Positions 57,673 through 64,000 of a stretch of 64,000 nucleotides of DNA are shown in pieces. The notes below the pieces were generated by a model, which saw nothing but the letters and a program-made list of their open reading frames with translations, ran no database searches and had not been told where the DNA came from. Each line of letters opens with the position of its first letter. Positions within the stretch are counted from its first letter, which is position 1. Source of the stretch: an uncultured Chloroflexota bacterium (GTDB taxonomy: Bacteria; Chloroflexota; UBA4733); the NCBI GenBank assembly GCA_937967325.1, contig CALBSQ010000104.1, positions 1 through 64,000 on the forward strand, written 5' to 3'. Both the position numbers and the translations under genes were made by a program.

Positions 57673-60426
57673 CTACTCGAGCAGCCCGAGTTGTTTGGCC
57701 CTGGCGACGGCCTCGGTCCGGCTCGCCGCGCCGAGCTTCTCGATAGTGTGGGTGACGTGCTTCTTCACCGTGTCGAGGGTCACCACAAGCTCATCCGCGA
57801 TCTCCCGGTTCCGCTTTCCCGCGGCGAGCATCCCCAGAACTTCGAACTCCCGCTCGGTCAGCACCTCAACCATCGCGGTCGATCGGGCGCCCGCGTGGGG
57901 CGATCGGGCCGCTCGCAGCACGCGGCCGAGGTAGTCCACCGGGACCTGGGCGGCGCCCGGGGGTCCTGCTTTCCGGGTGGTCCGGATCAGCGCTCCCAGG
58001 AGCGAGGCCATGGTGGGTCCCTCGTCGGCGAAGATCCGGATGTAGCCCTCGGGGTAGCCGAGGGCGAGGGCTCTGGCCAAAGTGTCCAGGGCGCCAGACC
58101 GATCGCCCATGGCGTGGAGGCCAAGCGCTCGGAGGACACTGATCTCGAGGACGCTTGCCGATCGCCCCTGCGCCTCGGCCAGAGCGCCGATACGCTCGAG
58201 GAGATTGCTGGCCCGATCCGGCGCTTCTCGGGCCAGCAGCACGCGAGCGAGCACCAGGTACTCCGGTTCTCGCGTGTACCTGAGCTCGTCCGTCTCTTGG
58301 AGCCCTCGCTCTTGGACCCAACCCGCGGCGGCTGCCACATCGCCACGCGCGACGAGCAGCCGCGCCCGATCAGCAGGGACCGGGTGGTAGAGGGAGACGA
58401 CGTCGCGGCTGGGAAGGACTCGACACGCCTCCTCCATCGCCTCGATAGCTCCATCCGAGTCCCCCGTAGCCTGCCGTATCCAGGCGAGCGTCGCCAAGCC
58501 CGACGCCAGCGGCTGGGAGGAGGTCAGTTGCCGGCACAGCGCGATCCCTTCCTCCACGTGGCGAAGGGCCTTGTCGAGCTGGTTCCGCTCGTAGTGTACT
58601 CCTGCCAAGCCGATATGGGCCGTCCCGATGGTCACCACCGCAGGGTGACCCGACCTGCTCGCGAAGTCCAGCCCATCTTGATGTGTCCGGAGGGCCGCAC
58701 CCAACTTGCCCTGCGACCGCTGCACTCTGCCCAGGAAGACGCCGGCACTCAGGGCCAGATGCGACGAGCCGGCTGACCGTCCGATTTTGACGATCTCAGC
58801 GAACGCTCGCTCGGCGTCGACCATGTGACCCTGCATCCAAACGGCGAGCGCGAGGTTCCACTGCACCGGGAGGAGTGGGTCACGCTCGTCCTCGGAGAGG
58901 CGCGTGCGAGCCTCCTGGGCCAGCCGAATGGTCTCTTCGATGTCTCCACGGGCCCAGGCGAGACTCGCGCGCAGATTCGTGACCAGGGCGGGGACGTTGG
59001 CGAGCGCGCCCTGGTCGCCTGCATGGGGAGCAGGTAGACGATCGTGCCGGACGTTTAGCCCGTGCTCGGCGGCCCCTAGCAGCGGCTCGACCTCGTCCAG
59101 CCGGCCGGCATTGAAGGCGGCGATCGCCTGAGCGAGGCACAGGCGTGGCCGGGAGCGCACGACCGCCTCGGGGAGGGCGGAGAGCCAAGCTCGCAGGGTG
59201 GCGCCCTCACCCAACCCGAGGATCTCATCGACGCTGTCCTCCACGAGCTCGGCCGCCCAATTAGGCTCATTCGCCGCCATGGAATAGCGCAGGGCATCGT
59301 GGACCAGCCCATGGTCCCTACACCAGGCGGCGGCCCGCCGGTGCAGCTCAGCCACCCGCTCAGAACTCGCCTGCCGCAGGCGCGTGCGGAGCGCGTCGGC
59401 AAAGAGATGGTGGTAGCGATACCAGCGGCGCTCGTCATCCAAAGCGACCAGGAAGAGATTAGCCTGGTCGAGGACCTCCAGCATCTGCCGGCCATCGGAG
59501 CGACCCGTGACCGCGTCGCAGAGCGCGGCGGTGAAGCGTTCGAGCATCGAGGTTTCGAGCAGGAAGCTCCGGATATAAGCCGGCTGACGCTCGAGCACTT
59601 CCTCGGTCAAGTAGTCGAGCACGAAGCGATTGCTGCCCGTGAATTCCTTGATGAAACCAGTGGGATCGGCTTGTCCTTGTACGGCGAGCGCGACCAACTG
59701 GAAGCCGGTCACCCACCCTTCTGTCCGGTCGTCCAACGCCGAGATGCTCGCTTCCGACAGGCGGAGCCTCCACCGCTCTCGCAGGAGCACCGCCGCCTCT
59801 TGGGGGGAGAAGCGCAAATCGTGCGCGCGCACCTCGGCTAGTTGCCCTCTGGCTCGCATCCGCGCCAACGGGATGGGCGGGTCACTACGGCCAGCGATCA
59901 CGACGTGCATCCCGGGCGGTAGGTGTTCGAGCAGGAATGCCAGGCTCCTCTGGACGGCCTGGGACTCGATGACGTGATAGTCGTCAAGCACAACGGTAAA
60001 TTCGGCCGGTCTCGCCGCAAGCTCGTTCACCATGGCGGTGACAATGGCCTCGGGCGCCAGTTGATCAGCAGCGCGCAGCAGCGGGAGGATCTTCTCCTCG
60101 AGTCCGGCGCGCGCCTGCTCGATCGCCGCTGCCACGCAACGCCAGAATCGCACCGGGTCGTTGTCGTCAACATCCAGCGAGACCCAGCCTACGGGCCGGT
60201 CGCTGTTCCGAGCCCACTCGGCGAGGAGGCTCGACTTTCCGAACCCAGCCGGCGCGCTCACGAGCAGCAGCCCGTACGCCACGGCCTGCTCCAGCTGGTC
60301 GAGCAAGCGCGGACGCGTCAGCAGATCGGAATGGAGTTGAGGGATATGGAACTTCGTCGCCAGGAGGGCGTCGCGTTCCGGACTGGAAGAAGGCCCGTGC
60401 CGGTGGGAGTCATAAGGATCAGTCAT
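57673..60426 (-). CDS. MalT-like LuxR-family (LAL) transcriptional regulator
   Basis: 917 residues. P-loop VSAPAGFGKSSLLAEW at 56-71, Walker B FTVVLDDYHVIES near 140, ARC-type winged region, TPR superhelix over 400-800 and the LuxR helix-turn-helix at the C-terminus (LTEREFEVLGMLAAGKRNRE then IADELVVTLDTVKKHV). MalT-type STAND activators oligomerise with ATP when a ligand binds. The three-gene small-protein/DUF2269/DHA2 operon starts 100 bases downstream on the same strand and is the likely target. Confidence 0.93.
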   Translation of the reverse strand: MTDPYDSHRHGPSSSPERDALLATKFHIPQLHSDLLTRPRLLDQLEQAVAYGLLLVSAPAGFGKSSLLAEWARNSDRPVGWVSLDVDDNDPVRFWRCVAAAIEQARAGLEEKILPLLRAADQLAPEAIVTAMVNELAARPAEFTVVLDDYHVIESQAVQRSLAFLLEHLPPGMHVVIAGRSDPPIPLARMRARGQLAEVRAHDLRFSPQEAAVLLRERWRLRLSEASISALDDRTEGWVTGFQLVALAVQGQADPTGFIKEFTGSNRFVLDYLTEEVLERQPAYIRSFLLETSMLERFTAALCDAVTGRSDGRQMLEVLDQANLFLVALDDERRWYRYHHLFADALRTRLRQASSERVAELHRRAAAWCRDHGLVHDALRYSMAANEPNWAAELVEDSVDEILGLGEGATLRAWLSALPEAVVRSRPRLCLAQAIAAFNAGRLDEVEPLLGAAEHGLNVRHDRLPAPHAGDQGALANVPALVTNLRASLAWARGDIEETIRLAQEARTRLSEDERDPLLPVQWNLALAVWMQGHMVDAERAFAEIVKIGRSAGSSHLALSAGVFLGRVQRSQGKLGAALRTHQDGLDFASRSGHPAVVTIGTAHIGLAGVHYERNQLDKALRHVEEGIALCRQLTSSQPLASGLATLAWIRQATGDSDGAIEAMEEACRVLPSRDVVSLYHPVPADRARLLVARGDVAAAAGWVQERGLQETDELRYTREPEYLVLARVLLAREAPDRASNLLERIGALAEAQGRSASVLEISVLRALGLHAMGDRSGALDTLARALALGYPEGYIRIFADEGPTMASLLGALIRTTRKAGPPGAAQVPVDYLGRVLRAARSPHAGARSTAMVEVLTEREFEVLGMLAAGKRNREIADELVVTLDTVKKHVTHTIEKLGAASRTEAVARAKQLGLLE

Positions 60427-60694
60427 TGTTTCGCCGCTTGATGCCTTGAAGCATGGTAAGGACTTCTAGCTCCGCTTGGTCCTTCGGTAGGTCGGTGAGC
60501 AAGACAGCCGCGTATCGGCCAAGAATCGACAGACGCACTCATTCGACCATGATAGGGTGTCGGTGCTGGCGGGCGCTGTGGATCATCAACGCGGCCCCGT
60601 CCGCTCGCATCCACCGGCGGAAATCGTAGCGGATCGGGTTCGAGGCCGATACGGTACAGCGCCCGTGCAGGGGCAGTTGCCTCCTGGATATCGC
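60427..60694. other. Intergenic
   Basis: Region before the LuxR gene and after the kinase gene. No gene or clear structure recognised. Confidence 0.45.
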
Positions 60695-61711
60695 CTACTC
60701 CTTCACAAACACCGCATCAACCACGCCGTTCAGCAGATCCGGACCCGACACAAACATCCGGTCGATGTCGCCTGAGGCATCCTCGGTTAGGGTGATGTGC
60801 GTTGGCAACGACTCAACAGCGAAGATAAGCGGTGACTCCGGGACGATCGGACTGCTCGGCCAGGCTTGTGGCACGCCATCGACGACCAGACGCTCGCCCT
60901 CAAAGCGCACGATGCAGCGCCGCGTCACTGCGTCGTCCACGGACCGGTATGTGCCGACGAGACGTTCCAGGTGCTCCGCGGCAATGGACACGTCCGGCAG
61001 GTCGGGCAGATCGAGGAACTCCAGGATCTGTCGATAGTAGGCGAGCCAATCACCCGCGCCATTCTCGATGGCCAGCTTGTGGAAGTCGGCGGCGTCGAAC
61101 TCTCGATCGGTGATTGCTCGGTAGTCCGTCCAGTAGGCAGCCATGCCATCGAAACCGGCCAGCCCCTTGCGCCGACCGTAAGGGTTGTCGGTGGCCCGAT
61201 AGATAAACCCCTGCTCCGTGTCGCCACCGCGCCGGTCACAGATGCGCCGCAGCGCCCCGGCAACGTCGGCCTGATAGAAGTAGATCAGGCAAGGGTTGTT
61301 CGGACGGATGATCGCCTCGACCTGCCAGACGTAGTCGCGGATCTCTGCCTCCGGCACGTCCAGGGGGAACAGGCTCCAGGTCAGGTAGCCGAACAGACAA
61401 CCGTCGATGATGGCAACCTCGCCCGAGCGCTGCACCATTTCTGAGAAACGCCGCCATTGCTCCAGCGCCGCGGCAACCACGGCCCGGTAGTTGCCGGAGG
61501 TCAGGTCGGCGACGACGCGGCGCAGCCCCTCTCGATCCTGGAAGGTGTAGACGGGGTGCCGGCACTCCTCCTCGTACCACCAGCGATGCGGGATACCGCC
61601 CTTGGCAAGCTGTCGGGCGACGAGCTGGGCTGTCGTAGACTTGCCCGATCCGGGGATGCCCTCAGTCAGGATGAGCTTAGTCCGGCGCAACCAGCCCTCT
61701 TTCTCACTCAC
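60695..61711 (-). CDS. P-loop kinase (thymidylate-kinase-like fold)
   Basis: 338 residues. KLILTEGIPGSGKSTTAQLV at about 12-31 is a Walker A of nucleotide or small-molecule kinases; AIIDGCLFGYLTWSLF and PCLIYFYQADVAGALRR supply the acidic DxD-like and lid regions (RICDRRGGD). The C-terminal 80 residues are a beta-rich extra domain (TYRSVDDAVTRRCIVRFEGE). The acceptor is unknown. GTG 61711 overlaps the stop of a short remnant as GTGA. Confidence 0.8.
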   Translation of the reverse strand: MSEKEGWLRRTKLILTEGIPGSGKSTTAQLVARQLAKGGIPHRWWYEEECRHPVYTFQDREGLRRVVADLTSGNYRAVVAAALEQWRRFSEMVQRSGEVAIIDGCLFGYLTWSLFPLDVPEAEIRDYVWQVEAIIRPNNPCLIYFYQADVAGALRRICDRRGGDTEQGFIYRATDNPYGRRKGLAGFDGMAAYWTDYRAITDREFDAADFHKLAIENGAGDWLAYYRQILEFLDLPDLPDVSIAAEHLERLVGTYRSVDDAVTRRCIVRFEGERLVVDGVPQAWPSSPIVPESPLIFAVESLPTHITLTEDASGDIDRMFVSGPDLLNGVVDAVFVKE

Positions 61712-61890
61712 CCGCCCGCGATTGGACCCTCATCCGGCGTCGCGAGATCTCTCCGTGGGCCGGGGCGCCAGTCGCCAAGCGCAAGCAACGCGCGCACCTC
61801 CGGGTTGTCGCGTACCTCCGCCACCAGTCGCCAGGCGACGTCGACGAGCTTACGGTGCTCCGCTTGCGCCTCCTCCGGGTCCGCGGCCTG
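61708..61890 (-). pseudogene. C-terminal remnant of unknown gene, coupled to kinase
   Basis: A 60-codon open reading that follows an in-frame stop and has no start: DPEEAQAEHRKLVDVAWRLV then AEVRDNPEVRALLALGDWRP, ending in TGA shared with the kinase GTG. The protein-like composition and coupling imply that it is the tail of a former upstream operon gene. Family not recognised. Confidence 0.5.
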
Positions 61891-61970
61891 TCAGCCGCGA
61901 TTACAAGACGACCCTACATGGTTGGCCGGCGCCACGATATCCTACACTGGAGCAAGTTGAGGGGACAGGC

Positions 61971-62888
61971 GTGCCGGGGCCGAGCGATCGCCGGGCTGAC
62001 TACGATCAGACGCTCAAGCGCCTGCTCGCCCGCGCCCACGACGGTATGCTGGCCTTGCTGCTGCCCGACGCCCGCTGGCTAGGGGAGCGCTCGCCGGAGC
62101 TGCCGGCGTCGCGGCGCCAGGCCGACCTGGTCTGGGAGGTGGCGCTAGCGGCCGTGGAACGGCTGCTGCTGCACGTGGAGCTGCAGACCAACCCTGACCC
62201 GGCAATCGGGGAGCGGCTGGCGGAGTACGCCCTGCGGCTCTGGCAGCGGGACCATCTGCCGGTGTATTCGGCGGTCGTCTACCTGCGGGAGGCTGGCCCG
62301 ATCCCTGCCCCGCCGTTCGTGTTCGAGCGAGGTGACGGGACCGAAGCGCTGCGCTTCCGGTACGAGGTCGTCCGCTTGTGGGAGGAGCCGCCGGAGCGGG
62401 TGCTCGGGACGGCCGAGGTGGGGGCGTGGCCGCTGGCGGCGCTGATGGCGGGGGCGACGGTGGAGACGGTCGTGACGGTGGCGGAACGCATCGCCCGGGC
62501 GCCATTGCCCCGCGGCGAGCGGGAGGAGTTGACCGGGCTGCTAGCGGTGCTGGCGGGGCTGCGCCTACCCCGTTCGGTGGTGGAACAGGCGCTGAGGAGG
62601 AACCCGATGATCCGTGACCTGCTGAGCGAATCCAGCATTGTGGAGCTGTGGCGGGAGGAGGGACTGGCCGAGGGCCTTGCCCAGGGTAAGGCCGAGGGCA
62701 AGGCCGAGGGCAAGGCCGAGGGCGAGCGGGAGATAGTGCGGACTATCCTCGAGAGCCGGTTCGGGCAGTTGGAGGAGGCGGAGCTGGCGGTCCTGCTCGC
62801 GGCGACGGAGCCGGTCTTGCGCGATCTCGCCGCCCACATCGCGACCGATTCGCGTGCAGAGGTCAGGGCGCGGCTGGGCTTGGCCTGA
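61971..62888 (+). CDS. Rpn-family recombination-promoting nuclease-like protein
   Basis: 305 residues: DYDQTLKRLLARAHDGMLAL at the start, RQADLVWEVALAAVERLLLH then VELQTNPDPAIGERLAEYAL, which supplies the PD-(D/E)xK-like D-(x)n-E-x-Q of the Rpn/PDDEXK transposase-like group. After PMIRDLLSESSIVELWREEG comes a short KAEG repeat and a DUF4351-like tail. The GTG at 61971 has GAGGGG upstream. These proteins are associated with RecA-independent recombination in enteric bacteria; here function is unproven. Confidence 0.85.
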   Translation: MPGPSDRRADYDQTLKRLLARAHDGMLALLLPDARWLGERSPELPASRRQADLVWEVALAAVERLLLHVELQTNPDPAIGERLAEYALRLWQRDHLPVYSAVVYLREAGPIPAPPFVFERGDGTEALRFRYEVVRLWEEPPERVLGTAEVGAWPLAALMAGATVETVVTVAERIARAPLPRGEREELTGLLAVLAGLRLPRSVVEQALRRNPMIRDLLSESSIVELWREEGLAEGLAQGKAEGKAEGKAEGEREIVRTILESRFGQLEEAELAVLLAATEPVLRDLAAHIATDSRAEVRARLGLA

Positions 62889-62968
62889 GGATCCGTCGAG
62901 CCGGCTCCAACCGGGAGACGGTCGCCAGCCGGTATGGGCCGTCCCGGAGCGTTCGCACGCCTACGCAC

Positions 62969-64000
62969 TCAGGCCGTTGGCGGGTGCGAAGCGATAGATG
63001 ATGCTGCCCGGTACCGACCGGCCTGTAGCTCGTACAGCGTGGCATAGCGGCCGCCGGTTGCCAGAAGTTCGGCGTGCGTTCCCGCTTCAACGATGCGCCC
63101 ATCCTCCAGGACGACAATCTGGTCGGCCATGCGCACGGTGGAGAAGCGGTGGCTGATCAACAAGGTCATCCGTGCCCGCTCAACAGACAGCGGCTCACCT
63201 GATCCCCCGGTAGCTGACGGCTGATGGCTGAGAACTGAGAGCTCGCGGAAACGTGAGTAGACATCGTGTTCCGCCTGAACGTCCAGTCCCTGGGGCAGCC
63301 CGCGGATGAGGTCTCCGGCGCCCGCCTTCGCCGCCGCCGCCAGCAGCCGCGAGGCGTCACCCAGCGCCGTCAGGTCACCCACGGCGACGTTCTCCCCCGC
63401 CGTGAGCTCGTCCAGGTCCATCTCGCGCAGGTCGATGCCGTCCAGCGTGACACGACCGGACGTCGGGTCGTAGAGGCGTAGCAGGAGCTTGACGATAGTG
63501 GTCTTGCCGGCCCCGTTGTGGCCGACCAGCGCGACACATTCCGCCGGCCCGATGCGGAAGGAGACGTCGCGTAGCACCGGCTCGGTCGCGCCGGGGTAGA
63601 CGAAGGTCACGTGCTCGAAGGCGATACCCTCAACCGGCAGCCCCGCTGAGGGACGTGGCTGGACCGGCAGCGGTAGATCAACGGGCGCATCCAGGATGCG
63701 GAAGAGGCTGGGCAAGAAGCTGAGCGGCTCCGGCAGGCTGCTGACCTGGCCGGACAGGCCCTGGATGCCCTGCTGGAGCAACATGGCGGCGCCGCCGTAG
63801 AGCACGAGGTCGCCGACCGTCCGGGTGCCGTCGACGATGCGCAGGACGAGATAGACGTACACCCCCGCGACGACGAGCGCGCCCAGTCCTCCCGTGAGCA
63901 CCATCGAGCCGAGCAAGCGGCGACGAAGCCGCTCCAGCGTGCCGGCGGTACGCCAGTAAATCGCGTCGTAGCGCTCTCGGAAGAACGGAGCGAGGTCGTA
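62969..64000 (-). CDS. ABC exporter, degenerate ATPase, 5' end beyond window
   Basis: 343 visible residues; the reading is open to the window edge (FFRERYDAIYWRTAGTLERL leads into membrane segments). Walker A VGHNGAGKTTIVKLLLRLYD and the H-loop LISHRFSTVR are present. The Q-loop (direct join MDLDELTAGENVAVG), the LSGGQ signature and Walker B are missing: LPQGLD runs straight into VQAEHDVYSRFREL. A repeat-derived insert, SVLSHQPSATGGSGEPLSVE, follows before the H-loop. The frame is never broken, but ATP hydrolysis should be abolished. Related to the exporter at 13-2004. Confidence 0.85.
   Translation of the reverse strand, partial: YDLAPFFRERYDAIYWRTAGTLERLRRRLLGSMVLTGGLGALVVAGVYVYLVLRIVDGTRTVGDLVLYGGAAMLLQQGIQGLSGQVSSLPEPLSFLPSLFRILDAPVDLPLPVQPRPSAGLPVEGIAFEHVTFVYPGATEPVLRDVSFRIGPAECVALVGHNGAGKTTIVKLLLRLYDPTSGRVTLDGIDLREMDLDELTAGENVAVGDLTALGDASRLLAAAAKAGAGDLIRGLPQGLDVQAEHDVYSRFRELSVLSHQPSATGGSGEPLSVERARMTLLISHRFSTVRMADQIVVLEDGRIVEAGTHAELLATGGRYATLYELQAGRYRAASSIASHPPTA
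63176..63244. repeat. AGCTGA-type repeat inserted in ABC gene
   Basis: Contains TAGCTGACGGCTGATGGCTG (63211-63230), matching the heptamer array at 43580-43627. On the minus strand it reads as SVLSHQPSATGGSGEPLSVE in the ATPase domain, comparable to SAISDQVSAGSPL at the end of half-exporter A. Confidence 0.6.

Overview
The window is GC-rich, gene-dense bacterial chromosome with no rRNA, no CRISPR array and no prophage structural genes. The gene repertoire fits a Chloroflexota (Thermomicrobia/Sphaerobacter-like) genome or metagenome-assembled genome: several Uma2-family endonucleases, a DUF5615 toxin, MalT-type and DUF4062-type STAND regulators, PhyH oxygenase, LarA-like and RspA-like enzymes, and large ABC exporters encoded beside unusual sigma factors. 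This placement is inference from gene content, not from a marker gene.

Layout. 1-3.2 kb (minus): an ECF-like sigma factor with a Cys-rich C-terminal region, GTGA-coupled to an ABC exporter. 3.4-9.1 kb: DUF433/DUF5615 toxin-antitoxin pieces, a cupin, a lipoprotein whose signal peptide was interrupted and rebuilt by a 132-bp MITE, a large uncharacterised P-loop NTPase, and an intact RHH-DUF5615 module. 9.1-13.2 kb: a sugar-acid/hydroxy-acid catabolic set (LarA-like, broken isomerase, enolase-superfamily dehydratase, epimerase). 13.2-19.1 kb: truncated VapBC, nucleotidyltransferase, frameshifted DUF1016 nuclease, APH-like kinase and small enzymes. 19.1-24.8 kb: a DUF4062-ATPase-TPR STAND protein, a membrane protein with PadR, and a Uma2 protein. 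24.9-32.8 kb: oxidoreductases, an orphan HPr-kinase-like protein, three more toxin-antitoxin loci and a redoxin with an in-frame UGA at its redox position. 33-40.4 kb: MFS, PhyH, Uma2, a tRNA-Ser-like gene, phosphatases, an esterase and ParDE. 40.5-45.4 kb: a second sigma factor followed by two ABC half-exporters. 45.5-53.5 kb: HxlR remnant with DHFR-like enzyme, homocysteine methyltransferase/MTHFR, a Vsr-nuclease-C5-methyltransferase set, Uma2 and an amber-interrupted nucleotidyltransferase. 53.7-61.9 kb: NAD(P)-binding protein, SnoaL protein, a small-protein/DUF2269/DHA2-MFS operon below a MalT-like regulator, and a P-loop kinase. 61.9-64 kb: Rpn-type nuclease and a third ABC exporter that has lost its catalytic motifs.

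Themes. (1) Sigma factor plus ABC exporter occurs twice, with a third related exporter at the right edge. (2) At least seven toxin-antitoxin loci or remnants are present, several decayed. (3) Several small repeat families have shaped coding sequences: a palindromic element read in frame inside two unrelated proteins, AGCTGAT heptamers at or inside ABC genes, REP-like double hairpins, a 41-bp inverted repeat that supplies a protein C-terminus, and the MITE. (4) Many single-base lesions (DUF1016, XRE antitoxin, nucleotidyltransferase, a small ORF) mean that either this is a decaying accessory region or the assembly carries small indels; reads are needed to tell.
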